Shown: piece after piece, positions 45,277-55,370 of the stretch
Layout of the letters: each line of letters opens with the position of its first letter
Numbering within the stretch: position 1 is the stretch's first letter
NCBI GenBank assembly: GCA_024704765.1
Contig: JAKMXF010000199.1
Location: forward strand, 662,448-726,447
Source: Oopsacas minuta
Taxonomy: Eukaryota; Porifera; Hexactinellida; Lyssacinosida; Leucopsacidae
Length of the DNA: 64,000 nucleotides
Reading direction: 5' to 3'
The notes under the pieces: generated by a model
The model's input: the letters and a program-made list of their open reading frames with translations, nothing else
What the model was told of the DNA's origin: nothing
The model's database searches: none
Made by a program: the position numbers and the translations under genes

Positions 45277-46330
45277 TCACTGTGCAAAAATTGGGCAGTA
45301 ATTCAAAGTAAACAATGAAAAGCAAATAAATGAACTAACTTCGGCTCCCCTGTCCAGTTTGGTGCATCTCTGATTGTAATATCTGTGGCACTGTGTACAT
45401 TTAGCCATTTTACCTCCGACCACACAGATATTTCTTGGTGTCGTTGAGATTGTCGGCACTTTAACTTTAGCTAACATATTTCACAGTGCTTTTGAATGGT
45501 TGTCTCACTTTCATTGTCAGAAGTGTTTGAGTCGGTCTAGGTAATAGATTGTTCAGAATCATGGGATTCAGTTTGCATTGCTAGTCGTCGTTTCACAATA
45601 TCCCGGTCTTTATTGCAACTCGGATAATTGATGACACTCGCGGTCTTCTTTCTCTGCGCGCTCGATTTTGTTTAGCTGGCTCTCTGAATGTTTCAGCTCC
45701 AAGGGAACTTGACATATAACTACGCCCACCTTCAACATTGAGTAGATCTTTTTCACGGCGCAGCATGGAGAGTTTTTGTCTTCTTGGTCGTCAAGAAACA
45801 TTGGGTTTTTTGTTGTAGTTTTGTGATTTTTCGTGACTCATTCACGTTTAGCAACGGACGTAAAATAAGAAAGTCAAGGCTATAGATTTAGGTCTGACAT
45901 AAATCTATAGATACTAATTTCGCCCTCATTGAATATGGTTGCTGCGATTGCCTTCGAAAATCGCACGCTCTGTGGAGAAATTTACTTTAGTGATTTTTGC
46001 TTCAATCGACACCAAATATCAGTAGGGCAACACCTATGCTCGCCAGCGATGTGGTGGTATAGTGTTGACTCCTTTAGCATGATCGGCTGGTGATATGCCT
46101 GTTTTGAAAGATAACTGTAGAGTAGTTGCACATGGTAAAACAGCTTTTGTCTCGGGTAAGTTTGTGCTGAACATATGTATTGTTCTTGTGTTCTTTTTGA
46201 TCTTACATAGAGCCTTCTTCACTCCCTTAGACACGTGGGCCACGCACTCTTGCTTATGAATGGGAGTTGAGCCATATAGGTCCATCGGGGAGGCCTGGGT
46301 GTAAGATTTGGAATAGCCATCTCCAATAAA
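45277..46330 (-). pseudogene. Mutator-like transposase fragment (second copy)
   Basis: On the minus strand around 46340-46130 the sequence reads TFIGDGYSKSYTQASPMDLY, then GSTPIHKQECVAHVSKGVKK. This matches the family segment (I)GDGDSKSY...YG..(I/V)xKxECxGHVxKR(L/V)G of the Mutator-like transposase domain, including an acidic residue in the D-x-D-S position changed to DGYS. Downstream, 45430-45340 reads MAKCTQCHRYYNQRCTKLD, a C-x2-C/C zinc-finger-like tail, so a similar transposase plus tail layout is possible. It is on the opposite strand to the 42340-43430 fragment. Confidence 0.5.
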
Positions 46331-46860
46331 GGTGCTATACCGTTATAACATAGTTTTCGTTTCCCAATATATCTAATCCATATAGTTTAGGTACTTCAGG
46401 CTCCATAAATTAGCTGAATCCACTGTAATTCTTCTTACAACGTGGCTTATGTGTTTCGTACCACTTTCCAGATTCATCGGGTGTTCATTTTGTCGCTCTA
46501 TGGACCATTCAGCCAACTTCACACTCATCCTCATCTGACACATTCTATATTTGTTCTCAAGTATTATTAGATCCGCTATTTTAGTACTGATTTTTGTTTC
46601 ATCATAGTGCTTGTTCTAACATTATGCAACCTACACAGACTACGTTACTATAGACTATTCACTAAGTGATTCCAAAGTTACCATCGATTACGTCAAGTCT
46701 ATTTTGTAAAGCACCCATAGTATAAATTTACTACAATTTGATTAAAGTCAATTTTTTATTCCACAACTCCATCTATAGACTCTATACCTAATTTCCACAC
46801 CCTCACTCCTTTTTAACTTTTACTTTATATTTATCATTTTCTTCCTTCTACATTAGCCAT
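46331..46860. other. No gene recognised
   Basis: Minus-strand sequence near 46500-46440 may extend the transposase fragment (SVKLAEWSIERQNEHPMNLE). Otherwise nothing was seen. Confidence 0.3.
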
Positions 46861-46862
46861 AA

Positions 46863-48408
46863 CATGCCCAATAGGTGTAGTGTTGCTAATTGCACTTCAA
46901 ATTATAATGGTACTTAATACACTCCTGTTTTTGAGATGCTGAATCACTGGTCTAAGTAAGTACAAGATGAATGGAGAAAATTTTGTCATTGAGATGATGC
47001 CTGGCAATTGACTATAGTTTCATCTGTGCTAAGCATTTTAATGAGAAGGACCTGTTACTTACTATTGAAATACGTCAGGGGGATGGTTCTATCAAGAAGG
47101 TTCCCAAAAGCCTGGCCTTCGCAAAGATTCCAAGCCTAGTATCCTACCAAATTGGCCATTTTACTTACAAAGTCAAAATGAACCTCCTCAACGTCTTGAC
47201 CGTGATGAATTAGATATCAGACACTTTCATCATGCACTTGAGTTGAGTATTGCTGAACATCAAACAGAGAATGAAAAATACTCAGTAATTAGTATTGATG
47301 AAGTCCTACAGAAGCATCCTATGTTAAACTTGCAAGAAGAATGGTTATGGTTATCTATTCGCTCTAGTCAATTTAGCCTCCACATCTTCAGAAAAATCTT
47401 ATCTAGACACAAACTCATCATGTGCCACCAAATTATATTAAATATAGAATTGTCTGTCGAATGTTTTCTTAATGAATTATCAATTCGAACTCGGATTTCT
47501 CAGATAACTGACATACGTGAGATTTCCCAATTACTGCAAGATCTCGACTCGTTTCAAAAACAGATGAAATTCAAATGGGAATCGCCAAAGCTATCGAGAG
47601 TGTTAAATGCATAGTGGAAAAGTTAACAACTAACGAAGATACCACGGTACATAATTCTCAAACTTTACTTAATCGTTTACAATTTATTCTATGTCAGCTC
47701 GAAAACTTGGATATTTATAAATAAGACGTCGTTATAACGTCTTGTCATTAGTCCTCTCACTCAAAACTCAATTGATATCTTCTGGTTGTTACCGATATTT
47801 ACAATCATTAGATTGTCTTTGTTTACCTCATCCCTCAACTCTCAAGCGGGTATTTTCAAACATTGGTTTAGATACGGATTTTATTGATTGCTTGAAAGTT
47901 GAATGCCAGAATATTAATAAGTTCAAGAGACATGTTCTTTTACAACTTGATGAATTTCATGTACAATCCCAGTATACCTACGAAGGAGGAAGAGTCTTTG
48001 GTCCTCCCTTTATCAGTCCAGATTCCACTGTACATGTTAACCACTCTTCTGACTTAATCCAGCTAACACTGTTTTCGCATTTCAGATTTCAAGCCTCTTC
48101 AATAGCCAGAAATTGTAAGGCTCCTTCCATGTTGTAATCGCAAATCCTCTGAATTACTTCCAATAGTAAAACAAGTGATTATTGACATCGAAAGTTGTGG
48201 CCTAAAAGTGATAGCAATCTGCACTGACGATTACCAGTTAAACGTGAGTTTATTCAAATCGCTAGCTAGTTCATCTAACTTGCAGTTAAGTTTCCCAGAT
48301 CCAGCTGACCCCTCTCGAGCTATATTCTTAATGTTTGATCCTGTTTAATTATTAAATGTATTCGGAATAATTGGATAAATCAGAAAGATCATACCGTAAA
48401 TCATTTCC
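46863..48408 (+). pseudogene. THAP / P-element-like transposase (THAP9-like), decayed
   Basis: At 46863 MPNRCSVANCTSNYNGT opens a THAP zinc finger. Its C-x4-C start is followed in nearby frames by W-KFCH (DEWRKFCH) and a histidine motif with F-EKDLLL-like residues (46940-47060). The frame 47243-47614 is the linker and helix-turn-helix part. The frame 47742-48137 (LSLVLSLKTQLISSGCYRYL, LCLPHPSTLKRVFSNIGLDT, VLLQLDEFHVQSQYTYEGGR) is the start of the RNase-H-like core with the first catalytic Asp in LQLDEFHV. At 48185-48400 come VIAICTDDYQLNVSLFKSL, FPDPADPSRAIFLMFDPV and IRNNWINQKDHT, the GTP-binding-insertion boundary of P-element transposases. Stops and frameshifts abound. Coding similarity ends at a dispersed repeat near 48409. 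Confidence 0.75.
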
Positions 48409-48475
48409 TTGACAACGGACAAACAGACAAACATTCATTGAGATTTAATAATATAGATTATACATAATAATTAAC
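48409..48475. repeat. Dispersed repeat fragment with (ACAGAC) tract
   Basis: CCTTGACAACGGACAAACAG followed by ACAAACATTCATTGAGATTT resembles 4755-4800 (cttgacaacgaacgaacata) and the inverted 12628-12673. It marks the point where the P-element-like gene is cut off. Confidence 0.5.
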
Positions 48476-48527
48476 CAATATTAACCAAATTTTCCATGGG
48501 ACGAGATTTCCGAATGCGTAAGGAAGA

Positions 48528-48599
48528 GTAATGCAGTGATCAAATATTTTGAGTACTCAAATAACTTAAGCCAGGCGGGCCGTAGATTACCCACCCCTG
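48528..48599. repeat. Solo hAT terminal sequence
   Basis: Inverted from 48599, CAGGGGTGGGTAATCTACGG followed by CCCGCCTGGC is a hAT terminus of the same general type as 33011-35510. No left partner was seen. Confidence 0.5.
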
Positions 48600-50024
48600 C
48601 TCTATATTATCAAATCTGATCCATATCACAATAGGATTTTAATCTAATGGTTAGAAATCAGGATAATACCAAACTTCTATTGATTATTTAGAGGTATTTA
48701 TTCGTGTACTATTTACGGAGAAACTAATACTGACAACCGCGGTTAATAGTTACTCGAAAAGACGTACTCAGATCAAACGTGCTCGGTTAATGCGTATTTC
48801 AATTTGTTTGCCAAGCGAATACTTCTTAACCAAGTTCTACTGTAGTAGCAACACGCCATTACCCACTCAAGAAGAGAATTTGCAGAAAATACGTTATTAT
48901 ATCCATTGAATAAATTAGTACAAAGCTCAGCTCTACTAGAGCACAGTTATCGACCCCATTAGTGTTGAGTATAATGCAATATATAATATGGAGGTCTATG
49001 TATCTTGTTTTGGCATCTTGTTGATGGGAATTTGTTTCGATTGAGTGATTATGCCTCTTTATCGTGGTTGTGTTTATTTTGCTATTAAATGTGGACTTGA
49101 GCTTTTATATCGCATTAAGTCGTTATTTATAATTGTATATTATTGGCATAATTGTTAAGATCATTGTTTAATAACTTGCTGCTCTCGATTCGAGTCCACA
49201 CCTCCCTTTACTTTTTCGACTGTAGATTACCTGAAATTGAATAACTTAATTTGATTATATGAATTACCCCATGATTTCAATATTTGTACCACTAATATGG
49301 AGAACTGTGCTGTAGTGGAGCTAAGCTCTCTCTATATTATCTCTTATTCATTAAGATTAGTTACTAATCCAATGAATTAATTCGGATAAGAAGTACCTCA
49401 GTTAGTAAATACTTTCTTATTTACTAAGTTAGTACGTCTTAACAGAGTTCTAATGTAGTCGTCTATAGGGCCTTAGGAACGTATTTTGGGAATTAGGTGC
49501 AACTTTACACAAATATGGAGGGTCAAGCCCCTCTTAGCAATGGCCTTGTTCCTCATTCAGGGGAGTTGCACGGCCCTTAAAATATGGTCATACCAAATGT
49601 GAGGTTCCCCATAGATATATTGCACCATCCATTTAAGTTCTGGCAATTGCATAGAAGGCCAGAGCGAGTGTTACGCCTATATAAGGCTTGCATTACATTT
49701 ACTATGGGAGAAGGTATCCGACTCTCCAGCACAAAATTTCCATTAAGAAGGGGGTGGCAAATTAATTACTTCTAAAAAGATTTCAGAGAGGTAAACATGA
49801 ACATAACTTATCCGCCAATAATTGTTGGAACCAATAGCCTGCATATGACAATAAATACTTTCTAGAAATTCAAAAACTACCCTAAATATATAAATATTAG
49901 AAATGAGGGCCCCTCCAAGTGAGCTTTCAGGAATCCAATAAAACCAAGTTCAGTACATAGAAAATATCTCCCATAATATCGGCCGCCTTGATACGTGTAT
50001 AATATAAATAGACATGTGCATATA
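48600..50024. other. No gene recognised; 3' flank of the TMX3 gene
   Basis: AT-rich DNA. The frame 49584-49775 has no motif. The right portion should contain the 3' untranslated region of the minus-strand TMX3 gene. No convincing poly(A) signal on the minus strand was found. Confidence 0.3.
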
Positions 50025-51257
50025 TTAATCTACACCATTGTATACACTCCTTCGAATATATAAACATGAAACAAAACAGACGGAAATAAGAATTAAGGGA
50101 AACAATTTAATAAAAATAGGATAAAAATATAGTAATCTCATTTGAGAACCAGAAATATCAGCAAAGATAGCTTCTACAGCAAACCAATAAGAATAACCCG
50201 ATATAGAGATGGTCTCTCTTCGCAAGACCATTTTTATGAATTGTTCCAAAATAGTGATATTTAGATCAACTTCTGGTGCAAAACGTTCTTTCATATAAAT
50301 TCCTAGTTCAAAATATAGTAAGTTTGATGTATTCCAAATAACAAATCTAGGAAGTTTTGGACAAGCTCCGATAACTTTCTCAATTATATCACAAGAACTA
50401 GTAGATAATATAAATATATTATCTATGAATTTCCGTTCTCGAGCCAGAGTGAATATAGTTTTATTCCATTTCTGAGTTTCAATTGAATGATCATCAGAGT
50501 ATGCAAATATTCCAAGAAGTAGATTCTTTGAGTTAGAAACTATATGATACATATCAGAATAATGAATTTGAGGGAATATATCATATTGTTCTTGATGAAT
50601 CCAACGATTGAGCCTTAGAACAGAAATTTCACCTTCATAAAAATATGGTTGTGAATTTTTGTAAACAACAAAACTTGGATACGAAAATATTTCTTTATGA
50701 AAAATAATGTTTAATGCATAGAAAAATTTTGCTTTATGTTTCAGACCAATAGCAGCATTCGAATACATCTCATGTATTAAGGTGTTCACTGTTTCATTGT
50801 AGATACATAGAAAAAATACTTTATGTTCTACTAGGATCCTCCTAAATTGTGATTGTTCCGAGATTTCAACTAACAAATTGGCACTAATGGATTCAATATA
50901 ACCAAGAAGGGATATTTTGCTCAAGTCACCAGATAATTCATATTTAATACCATAATTATAGAATAGTACAGTAGGTGTAGACGTTATCCCAATTGATGAA
51001 CTAAATGTTTTATAAGTGTTAACATCTAATTTAGCTACTAGGAGACCAGTGATAGATTTATTGCTTGCTATATCTTCCAAACAGAGAAATAAATCGATTG
51101 AGCGAGAGCACCATGGGGTATAAAATAAGACAAGCCATTTACCGTTGGATGAAATTGCTCTGAATCCATCATCGAGTTCAATTACACCGGTAGATGAAGT
51201 TCTTTGGAACTTTGAACAATAAAGAATGGAGTATAACAGAGCCAAAAAGACAAACAT
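50025..51257 (-). CDS. TMX3: TMX3-like transmembrane thioredoxin / PDI
   Basis: The product of 410 residues from ATG 51257 has the length and layout of TMX3 (human about 454). It starts with a signal peptide (MFVFLALLYSILYC), then a thioredoxin domain at about 30-125 with KWLVLFYTPWCSRS and the cis-proline strand STPTVLFY. Two degenerate thioredoxin-like domains follow (VFFLCIYNE; SYPSFVVYKNSQPYFYEGE; LPRFVIWNTSNLLYFELG), then a membrane helix at about 375-400 and a short tail. TMX3 is an ER membrane thiol oxidoreductase acting on folding substrates. Here the active site is C50-S-R-S53 where human TMX3 has CGHC, so the resolving cysteine is lost. The open frame continues upstream to 51386, but that part (MPLKIIDLLCLQ...) is transposon sequence beyond a splice acceptor. 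Its start lies 11 bases inside the exon. It reads as a single exon to the stop. Confidence 0.85.
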   Translation of the reverse strand: MFVFLALLYSILYCSKFQRTSSTGVIELDDGFRAISSNGKWLVLFYTPWCSRSIDLFLCLEDIASNKSITGLLVAKLDVNTYKTFSSSIGITSTPTVLFYNYGIKYELSGDLSKISLLGYIESISANLLVEISEQSQFRRILVEHKVFFLCIYNETVNTLIHEMYSNAAIGLKHKAKFFYALNIIFHKEIFSYPSFVVYKNSQPYFYEGEISVLRLNRWIHQEQYDIFPQIHYSDMYHIVSNSKNLLLGIFAYSDDHSIETQKWNKTIFTLARERKFIDNIFILSTSSCDIIEKVIGACPKLPRFVIWNTSNLLYFELGIYMKERFAPEVDLNITILEQFIKMVLRRETISISGYSYWFAVEAIFADISGSQMRLLYFYPIFIKLFPLILISVCFVSCLYIRRSVYNGVD

Positions 51258-51268
51258 AATCGTGAAAA

Positions 51269-51285
51269 CTAAAAAGAAGAATGTA
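51269..51285 (-). promoter_or_regulatory. 3' splice site of the TMX3 coding exon
   Basis: Minus strand TACATTCTTCTTTTTAG ends at 51269, followed by TTTTCACGATT and the ATG at 51257. The polypyrimidine tract abuts the transposon end at 51286. Consensus-based inference. Confidence 0.6.
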
Positions 51286-51355
51286 CAGTAAACTCTCCTT
51301 ATAATGAAGTGCTCGGGACCCGGGTTCATATCGTTTACGGGGGAAATTCGTTGTA
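51286..51355. repeat. pogo-like terminal fragment beside the TMX3 splice site
   Basis: CAGTAAACTCTCCTTATAAT follows TA (51284-51285) and continues GTGCTCGGGACCCGGGTTCA and GTTTACGGGGGAAATTCGTT, a pogo/Tigger-style terminal repeat. No inverted partner was found. It supplies the spurious N terminus of the longer open frame. Confidence 0.55.
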
Positions 51356-51417
51356 AGCAAAGTAAATCAATTATTTTTAAAGGCATTGTCCACGAGTTTA
51401 GGCATGTAAATATAGTA

Positions 51418-53243
51418 CAGTAGGTTTCGGATATAAGAAATTTTTATGTTGAGTCATATGACAATAAGCAATATTTGAATTTCGGATATAAGAAAGTCAT
51501 TCAAAATTGTAGCTCCATTCTATACGAGTCTAATAGTAGATGTATTCTACACATTTCATTTATCATCATTGATTATGAAGTCCCGAATATCTGCCTGAAT
51601 TTTATTTTCTTGTTGTATTTTCAACAACACCTTAATACATTTCTGGGCTTCAAACTCACATCCAGCGTTGTGTTTTTGTAGATATGTCATAGCCAACTTC
51701 ATGCCTTCTAATGCTGAATTTGCATCAACGGGTATTTCTTCCGTGTCACTCTCAATTTCTTATGTATCGTCTTCATTATGATAATTATCGATGATATCCT
51801 CAATATCAATTTTCCCTGCCATCGGAATGCCATCGTCAACTCTGAGGTATTCATCAAACTCTTCAGCGGTCATACCAGGTGGGCGTCTATCATCCTCGCT
51901 TGAGCTATCATCGTTATACTCATCTATTGAGCTATCACGACCCAGATTGAATGCCTTGCTAAAGCAGTTTAGAATTGTCTTGGGTGATATTAAGTCTCAA
52001 CTATGTTTCAGCATTATCAAGGCCCTGTAAAGGGTGATTGTTGGTTTTAATCCGCTGTCATGCATCGTAATTTTATGTTCAGCAGCTCTGTACCTGAACA
52101 TTTTCTTCAAGGCTGCAATTATGCCAGCATCCATTGGTTGGCAGATAGAAGTTGTATTCTCCACAACATCAGGAGACGAACATTACTCATTGGTGGTGGT
52201 GTGCGGTGTGCAGTAAAATTATCCGCAAGTATCAGTATTTTTCTCCTTCTTCGCTTCATCTTGTCATTAACCTGTATCAACCAGTCATTGAATATTTGTG
52301 TATTTATTCATGCTTTCTTTTGCTGGGTATATTCTACTGGTAGCGGCAATTTTGTTCTTTTCATTCTATGAACCCTCCTACCGTCAAGCCTTGGCTCTCT
52401 TGTAAAGAAACAGTTTGGGTTCTTGCTTTTACCGATAACCAGAGGTGAAAGTTTATCAAATCCATCCATATTGGCATCCACTAACACTGATATCCTGGAC
52501 TTACTTTGCTTTGTTCCTTTTCTACCATCAGATTTCCGTACCATCGTCCGATTGGGCCCGCAGGTGTAAAACAACCCAAATTCATCAGTATTGTATATGT
52601 ATTTAGGTCCGTACTCCTCCATTATTCCCGGTAGTTTTTCTTTTTTCCATCTATCAGCCGGTGCTCCACAGCGTCAGCACCCTCTCCCTGCAGGATTTTA
52701 ACTACAATGCTGTGTCTGCTTTGCTAACGGCTCAGCTAACCATTCGACACTTTTGGTTCACCAACCCTTTCAGCTATTTCATCAGCTTTAACTTTGAGCA
52801 TTAGCCTGGTGACTTCTACATTCCGTTCCCTCCAATTGTCCAAAATAGTGAGAAGGCCATCTTCTAGAGTTTCCCCGTGCTCACCTTCCCTTTTCCTTTT
52901 CTACTTCTCTTAACATCAGACATTTCTTCAAGCTGGTACCTGATTTTCTTCCATTTTGGGATCAAGCACTCAGATACTCCAAGGTTATTGTATATGGATC
53001 TTTGGTTTGCACCTGGTAATTCGCATTGAGCTAATATATCCCGCTATTCTTAAGCAGTTCTTGCCACTCTCATTGATTTCTTACCATGAATCAAAATTCA
53101 GAGATACATCCAAAATAGCTAGTATAATATTGGGTTATTAAGTAAAAGGAAACGTCAAAATTGAATTTCGCATATATGAAAGTTTCGGATATAAGAACCA
53201 CGTTAAGTGAAATCGTAAACTTTCTTATATCCGAAGCCTACTG
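51418..53243 (-). mobile_element. Tigger/pogo element
   Basis: CAGTAGGTTTCGGATATAAG at 51418 and, inverted from 53243, CAGTAGGCTTCGGATATAAG differ at one base in 20. TA flanks lie at 51416-51417 and 53244-53245. The 1826-bp body carries a minus-strand Tigger transposase. It sits upstream (5') of the TMX3 exon, within what should be the first intron or promoter region. Confidence 0.9.
51790..53060 (-). pseudogene. Tigger (CENP-B/DDE_1) transposase, broken
   Basis: Minus strand around 52850-52680 encodes the DNA-binding part: NWRERNVEVTRLMLKVKADEI-AERVG then GWLSR-like residues interrupted by a stop. The frame 52622-52308 has EEYGPKYIYNTDEFGLFYTC with the first catalytic Asp (NTDE), and SRISVLVDANMDGFDKLSPLVIG. 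At about 52270-52220 the second catalytic region reads ILILADNFTAHRTPP. The segment 52030-51790 ends with an acidic tail containing SSIDEYNDDSSSEDD. The order is that of jerky/Tigger-derived proteins. Frames change at least twice. Confidence 0.85.
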
Positions 53244-53284
53244 TAGTTGGTTTTTGCTGCTCGATCTTGGCGTTCATTTCTACG

Positions 53285-54589
53285 ATGTATTGATGGAATA
53301 TGAGGGATAACAATAGGTCACCCATTTTTCCTTGAGATAAGAGTAAACATAATGACCGAATCATAAGCGCGGTGAGTTACTGTGATACGCTTGATACTAC
53401 CACCATATCCATGATGTCTCTATTCCCTACAGCTGATACAGCTGTGAGTATTCTAAACCTGGAAAAAGGATTGCAATTTCTGGAGCAGTAGGAATGTTGT
53501 ATCGGTGGGGATCTGGGCGACCATCAACTGGGATTACCATCCTGATATCAATGCCTCCCTTTTCTTGCAACAAATCTTTAGCATGTTTGAATTGTGAAAC
53601 GTAGGGGTTACCTTCATGTAGCATCTGCTGTAGGGCCATTAGTTCAAAATCTTTGCATTTCATAGATTTCTTTGTTCGATTTCCAACTTCATCCTTTGGA
53701 GTGCCTCGTGGATGTAGTTGTAGATTTGCGCAAAGATGAGATTGTCCTCAGAGTTTGGAAACAAACTCCAAATGTAATGGTGGATAACGCCTTGAATGCG
53801 GAAAATGCAGACTTCATGTCTAGCTTTGGCCAGCTATTTGTCGATATTCGGTACGAGGAACATAACGCATTCCTTGAGTTATTAGCGCGTGTTATTCCTG
53901 AATTCTTTGCCCCTGGTGTCAATAGATGTAGGTAGATGTTCCAATAGCTCAGGGAGCTTATCCAAGGGGGGAAGAATGACCCTGCCCACTTCACAACAGA
54001 AGGAAAATTTTGTAATAAGTTTCGCGCTCGTAGACAACTTTTTGCCCTCGCAAAATTTATCATGCAGAATGAACAACTGTAGGTCATACTACCTTTTGAA
54101 GTTCATTCACCAAGCAATCAGTAACTTCAGAGGAAATATAGAATTTAGCAATTTTAGGATACTTCGTAGATTGAAATCTTTTATTTCTATCGTAAGTCGA
54201 AGTTCTTGATTGCAAACGAATCGTTCGCTCATCTTCATCCTATTTTGCTCTGATCTCAGCCTGGTGTCGTCGCTTGTACTCTAATCGCACAGCAGTTTGA
54301 GTGTCAGTCTCATGTTCTCTTAGAAGAGCTTGATGTCGTCAATGTTAATCTATTTGCACAGCTGTTTCTGTCTCAATTTCAGTATCTCTTAGGGAAGCCT
54401 GGTGTTGTCGCTGGTTTCGTATATTCTTAACTCTCCATGATCAGACTCAGATTGTCTTGGTGATCCCTGTCTCTCTCGTTGCTTCTCCAGAAGAATAGCT
54501 CTTACTTCTGGAGTTTCATTCTCACGTCTCAGTCGCTCTCGCTCTGCTTCAGACATGAGTGTCTTCTTTAGAATAGTATCTTCCGACAT
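53285..54589 (-). pseudogene. Helitron Rep/helicase N-terminal fragment
   Basis: From 54589 the minus strand reads MSEDTILKKTLMSEAERERL and RRENETPEVRAILLEKQRER, the ET-x-ER-arginine-rich leader of animal Helitrons. The frame 54076-53882 has DKFCEGKKLS, FCCEVGRVILPPLDKLPELL, EHLPTSIDTRGKEFRNNTR, the Helitron N-terminal domain (CC-GKV-LP-L). Shifted sequence at 53830-53700 gives GVIHHYIWSLFPNSEDNLIF, then AQIYNYIHEAL. The frame 53663-53427 ends GRPDPHRYNIPTAPEIAILF. After it, VTHRAYDSV near 53380 is the next conserved block. The rest of the Rep domain and the helicase are absent, cut off at about 53285 close to the Tigger end. Several frameshifts are present. Confidence 0.75.
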
Positions 54590-54599
54590 ATTTCAATTA

Positions 54600-55368
54600 A
54601 TCGCAATATTACAATGCAAATACTATAGGTTTACTCGTTATCCACAATAAGCAACAAATACATTTACATACGTAAAACAAATTCAAAAATATCAAATTCG
54701 TAATCAGCACACACCATTATCGTAAATTGCCCTTAAGAGCAAGTCTTTACGACAATTATGACATTTTGATATATTGTGTTTACTATATATTCACATAAAT
54801 AATAAATTTATTTGCAATGACAAACTCATAAGTGGAAATTTACGATTGAGCAGTTCGATATTTTAGTAAAATCTATTAAATTTGTTAACTTTCCCCGATA
54901 AAAACCATATATAAGAGATAACAGCATTCTAGAGGATGCGTAGATACGATTTAACATTCCAACTCAGCATAAAATATCAATGGGCAAACAAACAAACAAA
55001 CACACAAAAACGCAAAACCATCGAGTATAAAAATTACAGATGTATGTAAATATGTATATGTTTGATGTCCAGAATATATTGAAGAAACTAGAGGACCCCA
55101 AGGCTGATTTTTAGCGTAGAGGGACATTTGGGCTGGCTGGACAGGTACGAGTCTTTGACAATGACAAAATTATCCCATAATTGTCAGCTTTTGGGATTTT
55201 TGAATAATCACACTATTCACCACTACACGGCCAATATAGATGATAGAATTTTGAAATATAAACATCAGGGACCCCTCATTGTAGCAAGTGTGTTACGTCA
55301 TGATTATGATCAAAAGATTATTACGCCATCATAACTCTACCAAAAATACAAATTTCAGAATTGTTTAA
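54600..55368. other. No gene recognised
   Basis: AT-rich with a short (CAAA)n run near 54985-55000. The frame 55128-55334 has no motif. Confidence 0.35.
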
Positions 55369-55370
55369 TA

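Noticed and set aside
51258-51386. Extended N terminus of the TMX3 open frame
   Set aside because: It is pogo-like transposon sequence upstream of a splice acceptor; the internal ATG gives a good signal peptide.
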